Positions 34,445 through 46,161 of a DNA stretch of 64,000 nt are shown piece after piece; position 1 is the stretch's first letter, and each line of letters opens with the position of its first letter. A program made the translations under genes and the position numbers. Location of the stretch: positions 7,146,394 to 7,210,393 of the forward strand of contig NC_040032.1 of assembly GCF_000972845.2 (NCBI RefSeq), given 5' to 3'. Source of the stretch: Larimichthys crocea. Its lineage: Eukaryota; Chordata; Actinopteri; Sciaenidae. Below the pieces are notes generated by a model. The model saw only the letters and a program-made list of their open reading frames with translations. It ran no database searches and was not told the DNA's origin.

Positions 34445-36653
34445 GTAATTGTTTGTATAACTTGAGAACTCCTTGTCATGTGTTGCAGCAGCCAGCTATC
34501 AGTGTCCTCTTTATCGTAGATATTAAAGTTCATAATCTGCAAACTTTGTTCTTTTTATTCAATGTTCTAAAATCTTTAAGAGCCACCAAACTGACTGCTG
34601 CATGCTCTGAAACAGTGTTGGCATGTCAAACATTTGTTACTTTGAGGCGAGGTGGACACATTTTTGATTACAACTTCCTGTTACAGAGCTTTAAGCTTCT
34701 ATGTGTCTATATATATGTCTCCTTTTCTAAATAGTCTCTATAATTGTAACTACCTCCAGTAAAGGGCATGACTGTCTCCATCTTTTCAACACTCTGAGTG
34801 ATTAAAGAAACCTCCCTTGACAGGAAATCCATCACAGACACTTTCTTTGAAAAATGGTGCTTCAAAGGAAAACTTTCTTTTTTTATTTTGATTTCTGATC
34901 GGTTCAGTTCAGTTCTTTGCTTGGACTGATTTGGTTTAGCCCCTCCTTTTCCTGTTTGTTACAAAACATCATTAACACTAATCAGATGTTTTGTTTTCTG
35001 CTATCTAATCGAGGAGTGGCTCTTTAACATCTCGTGAGAATTTTTTTTTTATTTGTCTGCCAAGGTCTCCTGTTAATGATGATGTCATCCGCCTGACACA
35101 AACAAAGAGGTGGTTCATTGACATCGTTAGTGTGTTAAACATACTTTAAAAAAAGGAATTAACTGTGATATGTTTTACAATCTTTATGACATCTCTTCCA
35201 AAGTAACACCTTACATTTACATAATATATCACATATTTGTGTTCTAGCACTAGCTACTTAAGTTACACTAAGACATGTATGCCATTTACTGGCACCACTC
35301 TAGTGGATTATTTCTGTATGTTGACATAAGATTCTTAATATCTTCTGCGTACACATACTTATTTCATGAGGTCTTCATATTTCATACCTCCAAAGTGTAA
35401 TAGAGCGTTCGTTACTTTTCACCTGTGTGACTGTCTTTAAAACAATGTGCAGGAAACATCTTGAGTTTGACAACAAAATTCCACAGGATTTGGAGGGATA
35501 ACCGTGCATGAAAAGAGTTTTGGAGCCACTCCCTGGGTGCCTAAAGCTAAAGTACAGAGAATGGAACCAACTAGAGGGGGGGCCTGTTGTCCAGTTTGTA
35601 TGCAAAATATCTCCCCCTGGTTCGTCCCCCTGCCAGTCCTCCCCCCCCAATGGAGCCGAGCGTGGAGACCCCAACGTCTCTGTCAGTTTGACTGTTGTCG
35701 GTCTGCTTGCAGCCTGACATGTGGATTGACCGGTTACCATGGTGTGGGTCATGGATGTGGGCCGAGGAGCCATTTACCCAGTAGGCCCCCTGCTTCATTC
35801 AAAGGCACCATGGTTAGGGTATCGACAGTTTATGAAAAGAAACAGAATCAAAATATCACTCACTTGAAACATGATCTTTGTAAATTTAAAACACTTACAA
35901 CTTGAGTCACAGAGACACCCACACAGCCCCGTTAACTAAACAAATGTCACAATAAGTCAAGTGTTTTGTCATATTTGTGTTCAAATCAAACAAAAATATG
36001 AATGAAAATGAATCTACAGAGATGAAAATACCTGAACAGACATATTTATCTAAATAATATGGAAAGTTAGAAGTAGCCTGGATATTTTCTGACATAAAAA
36101 CATTCAAATGAATATCTGTGAGTTTATAGAAGGAACAGAGAGAGGCAGAGGAGGGGAAAAGCACAGGAAAAGTTTCAACAAAGTATTTTGCCATAATCCA
36201 AAAAGTAAACATGTGCCTCATGGGTGAGAAAAAAACCTAAAAGCTCGTGCCAGTACGTCATACCATCGAGCGTGTCGCCCCCTCTTCCCTTTAAAATAGT
36301 TTGATCTGCCACGCCCACGCCATAATTCCCACTCAGCTGTTACTGTAACACGCTTTTGGTTTCCACGTTCACACATCGGAGGCGTCGGACAGTAGGAAAG
36401 TCGGACTGGGAGAGTCACCACGCGTCGCAGGGTTCGATCGCCTCGTCCGCCAGTTTTTGAACAACCTGTTGCGCAGCTGCTATTTCTAAGCTTCTCTCGC
36501 GGTGTGCAGAGGGAGACATGCTCTTCGTTTTGGATGATGAAGTGATGAAGCTTGATATCGCGGATCTGTAGAATCATTTTTTTTTATTTTTATGAAGTCT
36601 TGCAGCCGACAGTGAATTTGCGAGTCTCTCTAATATGATCTCAGAGACGGGGG
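34445..36653. other. Intergenic between haus1 and eva1c
   Basis: No gene was recognised. The block 35500-35830 is more complex and GC-richer than its surroundings, contains a C run at 35641-35648, and has overlapping open frames on both strands. None shows a family I recognise or plausible splice sites. The segment 36240-36650, with CG-containing sequence, is probably the eva1c promoter and 5' UTR. Confidence 0.5.
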
Positions 36654-39600
36654 ATGCGGGTCATGAGCTGGACGCGTCTAGACTGGAGCCACAGCCTTTT
36701 CTACCTGACTTTAATCCTGTGGACCAGACGCATGAATGGACTGGCTGACTTTTCAAGTAAGATGAAGGTGATGGTGATGATGATGATGCAGAAAGAGGAG
36801 GATGAGGAGGATAAATCAGGATGGTTTAAGGTCACAGAAAGGGTTTTTGTCTCTTAACTAAAAGTCTTGTCACTGAGGTTTGGTGTGTGTGGCTGCACTC
36901 TTATAAGTGGTGGGAGTGAAACATTAGTGTACATGGTGTGACAGATAAGGTGGTTCTAGACATTTTTACATTGCCAGTTTTCTAAAATGTCAGTCTTTTG
37001 TCCCAGAAGTCCAACTTGAGAGTTGACATGGATGATTAATGGAGTAACATTTCTGTTATTTTATGATTAGTCATGTCTTATGTAACTAATGTTTACCCTC
37101 TTAACTCCTAATTCGGTGGAGTTAGAGACACTGTTTAATGCAGAGGATGCTTTCCTGATGTTTAATCTACCATCTGTATTATTTCAGTCAGCTCAGAGTC
37201 CTTTTCTATAAGACAAATAATGCAAATATGTCAAGACAAACGACTTTGAATGAGAAGAAACTTAATCACATCTGCACATCATGCAACAAAGGTGGGTCAT
37301 ATTAGGTTGAATGCCAGTTGGCGGAGTTTGCCATCCAAGAAAGAGAACTGGCAGTGCACACGTGGTGATGGGTGAGTTTTCAAAGCAACATGAGACAACT
37401 AACAGAGGTCCAAAAGAGGCCAAACAAACTGATCCAAAACCACAAATGCAGCAGATTGAAAATCCAAAACTAAATTTCAACAGTAATAAGTTGTTTCAAG
37501 TTAACGTTTTTAGTCTGTGAGTTATAGCGGACTTAGTGAACCCTGTGGAAGCACGCCCTTCCTGATAGGGTCCTTTTGGTTTAAGTGGATTTAAAGAGTA
37601 ACTCTAGTGATTCACATGAAGTTCAGGGATTCATAAGAGACAGATTAAAAAAATAATGGTGAAAATTGAGATGGCAGAGGCCTGACTTTTAGTCTTTTAG
37701 TCTCTCCTTTCAAACCCCACACACCCAATCAGTAATGCAGGATGAGAGCTCCCTCCAGAGAGACATTAAAGTACATTAAACTACCTATTTTTACAGGCTG
37801 GAAATAATAGTCATGGTAGGTAAACTCAACTTCCTGTGTGGGGTCATCCGTGAAGTCTCCCTTTAATGCATCTGTATGCTCTCTATGTTCATTTCAACCA
37901 AACCGATGCACCTTTTGTGTAACAGACTACCTGTCCAGAATCATCACGAGTCACTCTGCTCACGCCTGTGACGGACAGCCTCTGCGACTCCACTGTCCAC
38001 GTCACTCCACCATCTCCATCCAGTCCGCCTTCTACGGGAGCAGCGAGGCGAGGCTGTGCGGAGCAGACCCTGCGCTCAGAGTGCACAACCACAGCTGCTC
38101 AGCTTTTACTGCTCTGCAGGTGTGTTTTATGTGGGATATCACACTCGCTGGGTCTGGTTGTGTATTGGCGGGCGTTCACCAGTTTCGGCTGATTTATTGG
38201 AGAGGTGCTCACCCCATATGTGTTTTAGTTTTGGAGTGAACACCACCAAACTTACATGTGCTGGCTGGTGAATTCTGCTTTGAGTTTGTGCAACATTTTC
38301 TTTGCATCTGATTTACATTGTGCTCACTGTGGGATTGTCACATCCAACTCTGACTGTCTCTGATGTTTGCTGTACAGAAGCTGCTGTCAGAGTGTCAGAG
38401 CCACAGAGATTGCCAGCTGCCTGTCAACCACCTGCTATTTGGGAAGGACCCCTGCCCTGGCACTACCAAATACCTCCATGTCCACTACAAGTGTAAACCA
38501 AGTGAGTTCTGCAGCTCACACAAAAATCTTCCCCCTCCCCCCAATGCTAACCACTCATTTTCCCACTGCCATCACCTCCTTCACCTCTCCATCCTTTTTG
38601 TTTTTTTCCCCTCACTCAGCTGAACACAAAAAGCATGTGGTGTGTGAGGGGGGGACAATGATCTTGCATTGTAAGCCCCCCAGGGTTCTGAACATCTATG
38701 CAGCTGTCTATGGGAGAAGTCTTGGTCAGACTGACACCTGCCCCTCGCACCTGACAAAACCACCCCCGTTTGGTGAGTCAATGGAATATTCACATATGGT
38801 AACCAACAGATGATTCCACTTTTACAAGAATGAAGACAGGAAAGACTTTTTGTAATAAAGAGCAAAGTTTTAGCAAGAGGAGGTTTTGCCCAACAGGTGA
38901 TCAACAGATGTAAGTGACAGGGTTCCCTACTCTGACAGTTTAAACGGGCGGTTGATATAACTAGACCATTACTAGTTCAATTAGCATCGTATCAATATCA
39001 AGATCTATTGACATCTTTTTTGCAGTTTCATGAAGTCAGGAGATGCAGGAGAGAATCCTGGAAAAAAAAGAACCCAGAAGGTGCTGCAGAGCATCCACCA
39101 GTCACAGTTTAGTCAACATGAGCTGCCATTCAGATAAGCGTTCATCCAGGAGATTCATTAGATTGTTTCATGGCACAAAACAGAAGAGAGCATTGTTCTA
39201 TGCTAAAGCTGTGTCTCAATTTGGATACTTCCATGAGTACACTTCTTTATGTAATCTAATTTCAGCTGTGTAGTGTTACCTCAATTTGTGTAAGGCTGCT
39301 GTGCACTTACCGGAAATGACATTCCCAACATTTTCTTTGCCGAGCGTTAGAATCAACATTTAACTGCCAAAATATAAATATAAAACATTTGTACAACTTA
39401 CATTTGTATGCAGCCGCTTTATCTCCAGTAGCTTCCTTAGCTGCCGTTTCCCCAATGCTGGTAGCCCCTCCACTCCCACTGTGTAGCAAATTGTCCACCA
39501 TCCGGTCCTGCATTTTGACTAACTGACAGTGTAAACTAACAAACTGGTGTACTTAAAGTAGCAAGTGTAAATATGGAAATACGTGAACTGAGAAACATGA

Positions 39601-40966
39601 AAAGCCTTTTTCTCAGCAGACATTTGGACTTTGGTCATAGTAGGTAAATCACAGGTGTTACTAATAATATTCAATCAATCGGTCAGTCAAACTTTATTTG
39701 TATAGCACTTTTCATACGAGACAAAATGTAACACAAAGTGCTTCACATAAAAACATAAAACATAAAAACAAGCAAACACCCTCCGCCCATCCCCAACCCT
39801 CCACCCCAACACCCACAGCCCAACCCAGTTCTCCACCCCTGACCCTCCTTCCCACCCATCCCATTCCAAATATTAACAATGGCTCTGGTCTACTTAAGTG
39901 TTCGAGTGAGCCATGAAAGTGTGAACAATAGCAGGACCCTGAGATAGAATGGCAAAGAGCAGCTCTAATCTGTTTACTAAAATTAGAAGAACAAAGAGGG
40001 GTTCATGGGAAATGTGGTTTTCATTAAAGAGACACACAAACAAAAACTACACAGCAGGCTTTTTTTTTCCTGACACGCCATATATAGCAGAAAAAGCACA
40101 GACACAAGTAATAACATCACTAATGACTGCATTCCACGTGGGTGTGCCTCAGTCAGCGTTACTGTTATTGAGTCCACCTGTGCTTTTCCTGGTATGACAA
40201 GAAAAAGGCCTGTAGGAATGGTGTGAGATAAACGCCTCGCTTCATTGTCATTTGTTTGCAATTTTAGCAAATGGTGCTAACCTTACAAACTTCAACACAA
40301 TGCTTCAGATCAACACAAAACATTTTACACTGTGTGCCACCTCAGAAAATAGTTGACTGTTGTTGTATCCTGAACAGAACCGGTTAAAGAACCAGAGCTG
40401 ATTTGGTGCTGAAGGGTTCTCCTGATCTGCACTGCTCTTTCTAATATTTTTTCTAATATGTTTGCATTGAGTTATTGAACCGTTCACGTTACCTCCACTC
40501 ACTATGTTACGGTCACATTTCAGTTCGTAATTAATCATGGATGTAGGCATGCTATGCACTACCTGGATGAATGCAACTACATATCAGGCTCATATTGATA
40601 CAACATATTGCAGGTAATGTAGAAAACGTATTTTGAATTATATTCCAGCATAGTATATATAATGTATTAATAGTATGTTGTGTTTTTAAATGAAAATATT
40701 TTGAAGATTCCTCCACCACAAAGTACCACCACAAGAATTTCATGTACCACCTGTGGTACCACAGTTTAGGAGCCAGTGCTATAGATGTATTTGGATGTTG
40801 AATGCTTAAGAATATTATATAACTATTCACCTTGCTGGATAAAAGGACCCATTAAATGTCTGCCAAAAAGATGATCTCACTATAGTTAACCTACAACCAA
40901 ACTCCTGCAAAATATTAAATCAGTGGTTCAGCTTTTCCAGTGAGCTGTCCCAAAGCATGAGCGAGC

Positions 40967-41035
<69 letters not shown>

Positions 41036-42619
41036 ATTCATTCCCTCTCAGTGTTTCTCATTCAACACCTGTCTCTCTGAGTTTCTCTCTGCTGTTCCCT
41101 GCAGAATGTCTGAACCACGAGGCCGTACACTTGGTATCCAAGTCCTGCTACAGCAAACAGAAGTGTGTTGTTGCTGTCAGCAACCAGACCTTTAGGGACC
41201 CCTGCTTTCCAGGAACCAGGAAGTACCTCAGTGTGGTCTATTCTTGTGGTAGGACCCTTTCTGCTTCCTCATTCCCAAGATACACTTAGAAGCACGCAGT
41301 GATAAATTAGAGCGCTTTACCAAAATAGGAACAGGCTTACACAATTTTATGGATCACGTCATGTCTGTTCTTGTTTTTACTTTATTCATTATGTGACTGT
41401 GAACTTTGTAGTTTCCTACTGTGGCTGTTTTATCAAGCTGCCATCAGTTGTTCTTATCATATCACACCCAACAACACAGTAGCTGGGAATAATAGACCGG
41501 GAGCTGAGATTTGCCGGGTCGAGGCTGACATCCTGCCAAACTTCCTACGATTGGCACAAACGTCAGTGAGGTCATACAGCGACGCTGCTCATGTGAATGA
41601 AAATTCGGAGATTTGACTTAAGCCTGAGCTTTAAAGTCAGCTGTGATAGGCGGCCCTGATAAGGACAAGCGATTACAGAGAATGAATGGATGGGTGGATG
41701 GATGGGCTTGAGCCTTGTGTTGGTGCCAGTTGGCTCCGTCGAGCACAAAACAATGTGTGGACCGGTTATCAACACAATTGGACAAAAAGCACTGATAATG
41801 TGAGATCGTTATTACACTGTGGGCCAAAGTGGCGCGCTGATGAATGATCTACTGTAGAGTCTGTGTGAATTTGTTCACTATCTCTTCTGTCTTCCTTCCA
41901 ATAGTACCACAGACTTTATTAAGGGAAGCAGACCCAAACATATTTAGCTCCACCCTATCTCCTGCTGTGGACACAGAAAAAGGTAAGCACATCACGACAT
42001 CACGTTACATTCTGTAGCATTTACCCCACATCTACATAGTTCTTGTGTTCACAACAGGTCCTCCTGCAGATCTGGAGGAGCCTTCCTCCAAAGGGTCCAA
42101 AAGACCAGACAACTCAGGAGCTATGATGAGCAACTCCCTCCTGACCTACGCCTACATCAAAGGTAAATTCACAGGGATGCACACACTCATGAATCTATTC
42201 CATGCTTTAAACATCTCCTGCCCTTCATTAACCACGCAGAGCATCCAGAAATGGCAGCGCTGCTCTTCACCTCCAGCGTGTGCATTGGTCTTCTGCTCAC
42301 ACTTCTGGCCGTGTCAGTGCGAGTGACCTGCAGAGGAGGACAGTTCAGGGATCACAGGGTCACACCCAAGTCTCGTAGCCAGACTGCTAACAGCCAGGAA
42401 GATGAGGATGATGAGGACGAAGAAGAAGATGATGATGATGATGATGATGATGAAACAGAAAGCTCTTTAATCTCAGCCGCAGAAAGGAAGGCGATACACA
42501 GCTGGGAGGAAGTGACTTACGTGAGCGAGGCCGCCGAGCGGGCCGAGAGGATTGAGCGCAGGGAGATGATCATACAGGAGATCTGGATGAACGCTTATCT
42601 GAACGGCAGCTCATGTTGA
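36654..42619 (+). CDS. eva1c: EVA1C, SUEL-type lectin transmembrane receptor
   Basis: EVA1C is the vertebrate relative of nematode EVA-1, a Slit/heparin-binding co-receptor in axon guidance. Eight coding exons: 36654-36756, 37926-38119, 38378-38501, 38620-38772, 41105-41248, 41905-41982, 42058-42162 and 42240-42619. Phases close (0 after exon 2, otherwise 1), giving 426 aa (human about 441). The order is an N-terminal hydrophobic signal (SLFYLTLILW), then two galactose-binding (SUEL) domains. The first has HACDGQPLRLHC, PRHSTISIQSAFYG and CPGTTKYLHVHYKC; the second has VVCEGGTMILHC, NIYAAVYGR and CFPGTRKYLSVVYSC. One membrane span follows at residues 306-328, then an acidic cytoplasmic run at 353-375 and the family tail ERAERIERREMIIQEIWMN. 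The start is the first ATG in the correct frame. An earlier ATG at 36635 opens an overlapping short frame. Confidence 0.96.
39680..39775 (-). repeat. LINE-like tail fragment in eva1c intron 4
   Basis: CAATCAATCGGTCAGTCAAAC, then TTTATTTGTATAGCACTTTTC and CACAAAGTGCTTCACATAAA. This is the reverse complement of an AAGTGCTATACAAATAAA-type LINE 3' tail, followed by a C/A-rich stretch to about 39870. Confidence 0.55.
40970..41033 (+). repeat. (CA)n microsatellite before eva1c exon 5
   Basis: A pure CA run of about 64 bases, ending about 70 bases upstream of the exon 5 acceptor at 41105. Its position within intron 4 is close enough to influence splicing. Confidence 0.95.
41626..41705 (+). repeat. 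Short copy of teleost (GGAT)n-tailed repeat
   Basis: Contains GTCAGCTGTGATAGGCGGCC, GATAAGGACAAGCGATTACA and GAATGAATGGATGGGTGGAT. This is a short, diverged version of the repeat at 3900-4150 and lies in eva1c intron 5. Confidence 0.6.
42393..42453 (+). repeat. GAT/GAC/GAA repeat inside eva1c coding exon 8
   Basis: Imperfect trinucleotides of GAA/GAC/GAT run into a pure (GAT)n stretch, encoding 20-odd consecutive Glu/Asp residues on the cytoplasmic side of EVA1C. A shorter acidic run exists in the human protein, so the property is conserved. The exact length is probably variable. Confidence 0.9.
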
Positions 42620-42964
42620 CTAAACTGTGACTGGTGGATGCCAGCACCTTTTCCAGGATTCTCTGCAGCAGCTCTCAAACTTTGATTCTTAACAAAGAAA
42701 CTTGTTTTTTTTTAAAAATATATTTTAAAGCTGTCTTTGTGCATTTTTGGAGGAATGCTCAGTTTGTAATGTTTGGGTGAAACTGCAGTATTAGCCATCT
42801 TTTTAAAGGTTCAACAGGGTTTAAGCTGTAAAATGTGTGGTCATATAACTCCTGTCATTGTTTAAATGTTGTATTTTATTCACATTCACCACCAAATGAA
42901 GCTAGGATTTCAGGTTGAAATGCTGCTTACTGCTATAAAAATAAGAAATATCACTGCCATGTTA

Positions 42965-43401
42965 ATTCAAGTCGATTTTATTTATATAGCTAATATCACA
43001 ATCAATTTAGCCTCAAAAGGTTTAACAATATGTACAGCATACAATTATTGATTTGGATAAGGAATTCCCCTGGCAAAAAAAAATGGAAGAAACCTCAGGA
43101 GGAGTAACAGAGAAAGGATTTTTCTTCCAGGTCGGAGAGACAAGGCACTCGATCAACATCGAAAACTACAGTACGAACAATCAGGATGGCAAAATTATGG
43201 AGATATCGTAAAAACATCTGAAGAATTTTAATCCAGCAGGATGTCAAGCAACTCACAGGTGCAGCCAAACAGATGAGCCACACAACTTCCTCTCCACCAT
43301 GGAAAACCAGAAAGAGGACAGACTGCACAGAGAGGGAGAGAGAGACAAGAGGGGAGGTTAAAGACGGAGATCAGGAGCCAAAACATCTCAACAACCAGGG
43401 A

Positions 43402-43437
<36 letters not shown>

Positions 43438-43870
43438 TTAGGATGTCTGATGGTCCAGCACAAAGAAACCTGAGTGCCAATGCAGGGAAGCCAGAATTGG
43501 TGTGATGTGGTCGAATTTTCTGGTTTTAGTTCAAAATTGTAGCTGCAAGCATTCGGAACCAGTTGAGGAATTTTACAGCTGGCAGGCGATAAGAAAGACA
43601 ACAAAACATTACAATAAAATCTATGAAACAAAGGAATGATCCAGATTTCTACATCAGCCAAGGACAGAAAATACCCGTTTTTTTAGTTATGTGGTGTTAT
43701 GTTAGTTGGAAAAAGGGTGTCTTTGTGATTTCTTTAGTGCTGATCCAAGAAGAGGGATCAAACGTAACAAGATTCCTGGATTTTTCGTTATTGAAAGTTA
43801 CTTGATCAAACCGTTGTGTGACATCCAGTTTTTCACAGCAGACAAGCAGGCCTCTCATAATTTGGGAATA
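42965..43870 (-). mobile_element. Diverged LINE-like repeat with GA microsatellite
   Basis: The plus strand opens with GATTTTATTTATATAGCTAA, GCCTCAAAAGGTTTAACAAT, then GGAAGAAACCTCAGGAGGAG and CCAGGTCGGAGAGACAAGGC. This parallels the better-preserved repeat at 11328-11720. A pure GA run (43408-43434) follows. Further on, GGTGTGATGTGGTCGAATTT and GTAGCTGCAAGCATTCGGAA resemble the body of such an element. The boundaries beyond 43600 are uncertain. Confidence 0.5.
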
Positions 43871-44339
43871 TCAGGGTGTAGTTGCTGAGACATTACTCTA
43901 TCTACTACTTTATTATCTATCTGGATCCTAATTTTCGTCTGTAGAGGTTTAAGTAGTCTCAGTAGCAGTCTTAGTCGAGTAGTGGCAGTGCCAGTTGCAT
44001 GTGATAAATGAACAATGTTCAGCATTTTATGTCTTGAAAAAGGTCAGCTGGCGGAGCTCGAGGAGGCAGGTTAGAAGGGCTGTGTTTGAGTTACAGTGTC
44101 TACAGAAATCTAGGGTTGTGTTTATTGTTACTGATTAAGCAAGAGAAATATGCTGCTTTGGCAGCGGGCAGAGAACACTAATTCCATTCACACCGTACAC
44201 TCTCACGCCTGTGGATCGAGTGAAAGCAAAAGTGTTAAGTGGCAGAAAGGTTTTAGTGGGCTTTATTCAGCTGAATATTGAAATCAGCAGTAATTAAATG
44301 GTAATTAAATCTAATTAGTACAGAAGCTCTATTTACATT

Positions 44340-44680
44340 TTATCTCCTCCGTTTTCTCGTGATAATGAGTTAATTTCATTTATTTTCTCGAGCTCTTGAG
44401 TTATTTATGTCATTATCTCGAAAGAACAAATGCTGTTATTCTGAGATAATGGCATCATTTTCTCAAGATCCGGAGATAACTTGAATAGCTGAAATAACGT
44501 TTCCTGCAAATACACTAGACAGTCATTTTGTTTTCTATGGATCTCCAGATTTTAAATTAATTTTGTCGTTATCTCTAGGACACAAAGTTATTTCAATAAA
44601 ATTATCATATCATATCATATAATTAAATGAAGTTTTTGAGAAAACAAATGAAATTAACTTGTTATTATGAGTGGAAATAA
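44340..44680. repeat. AT-rich block of TTATCTCGA / GAGATAA inverted words
   Basis: Words such as TCTCGTGATAATGAGTTAAT, TTTTCTCGAGCTCTTGAG, CATTATCTCGAAAGAACAAA, TTCTGAGATAATGGC and GTCGTTATCTCTAGG recur in both orientations. They are followed by ATCATATCATATCATAT and a GAAATTAACTTGTTATTATG end. The symmetry suggests a palindromic nonautonomous element. No class is assigned. Confidence 0.45.
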
Positions 44681-45840
44681 AATGTATGAACGCATGGATG
44701 CTTAGGGTTTCCGTACATTACAATGAGGAACAAAGTTTAAGATAAAATTTGGGAATAAGGACCAAGTGGTCTGTTGAGTATCACAAAGTGAAATGATTAA
44801 AACGCCACTGTCCTGCACATACAGTTCATAATTTCATAGCTGGTTTTATGTCTCTAAATTAGTTCATTTAATAACAAGTTTGGAGGTTAAGTTAAAAAAT
44901 AGATCAAAGCAACACCCTCCACCTCTTTTGTAGCCTGAGCCCGAACATGGACATGGATATACTCAGAAACCAAATCATATTTTATATCCAGACCGTGCTG
45001 AAGAATCAAATAATCTATCAGTAAAGCTTTGGTAGACGGTGATCTGATATTTGTAAAACCACATTTTAGGATCTTGTTGGAGCTGCAGCTGTCAGTCACA
45101 GACCGATCTGTGGAGCCACTGTATCAATGACAAATCATGTGTCAGGGAACATAAGGGTCATAACACCTCCAGTTTGTCTAAAGGTGACAATGGAACACAG
45201 TGGTTTGGTTTGAACGCCATCATGGATACATTTGTGGTTTCTGTCTTTCATAACAGCTGTAAAAAATGATTTGATGTAACAAACAAATATTCAGGGTAAT
45301 TGATTCGATAAATTATGACTGACAAAAATAGGCAGTGTTTTCCCTGCAGTATAAGAACATTAGTGGCAGCTGTTCATACCATAGACCCAAAGATATGTGT
45401 TCAAATTCCACCTCCCACAGCTGATCACGGTCTCTTTAAAAGATCCATCAAAATGTAATATACTAAATATGGAATTACCCTTTGAATCTAAACTTTACGC
45501 AGTCATGGTGTTTTTCTGAGTGTTCCTTTAAAGCGGCCACACCTCTCTGAATCACTGCATTGGCTCATCTCGCTCTGAACTCTGAACAGCTTCCACATCC
45601 CTGCTGGGACGACCACCTACTATGTGGCAACTTCCTGCCTCAGAGCAGCGCCGACCTTCTGATGCGTGCGTACCTCTGATGGCAGACAAAGAGAGGAAAG
45701 GTGTAGCATCCCTGTCGCTGCACTCTGAGGAATATAAACATGCGTTGCAGTTGAATCACTACCTCTGACTCATCAGATTTGATGAATTTCATTAATGTGA
45801 CATTCATACAAAACGTGTGAACCGGCTGCATTGGAAACAC

Positions 45841-45846
45841 TTTATT
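45841..45846 (-). other. cfap298 candidate poly(A) signal
   Basis: AATAAA on the minus strand, about 315 bases past the cfap298 stop codon at 46162. It is the first canonical hexamer I noticed downstream. Confidence 0.55.
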
Positions 45847-46161
45847 ATCTTTTCCTTACACAATAAAAATGTGCAGTACATGCTCACACAGCTTCAACAA
45901 AAATACAACTTTACAACACGGTTATAACAATTAGTAAAGAAATCAAATTGAAGTTGTTACGTGTCACATTGTTTTAACCTGTACTGTCAGACAATGTGTT
46001 CAGCTGTCCACTTTACAATCAGTTCAAGTCCAAAGCATGTGACACAGACAGTGAGCTGACTTCAGGGTTCTGATAAGGCCTCTTAGTCTGTTGGATACAG
46101 AGCTGTGAAGGATGAAGTGAGAGCAGCAGCTCTCAGGTGGGACTCTGAGTGGTAGTGGTTT

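Larger units (their letters stand above)
42620..45840. other. Intergenic between eva1c and cfap298, repeat-rich
   Basis: The first part is eva1c 3' UTR. From about 42965 to 43870 a diverged long interspersed repeat is present. Segment 44340-44680 is an AT-rich block of repeated TTATCTCGA/GAGATAAT words. The remainder to 45840 is AT-rich with no recognised gene. Confidence 0.55.
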
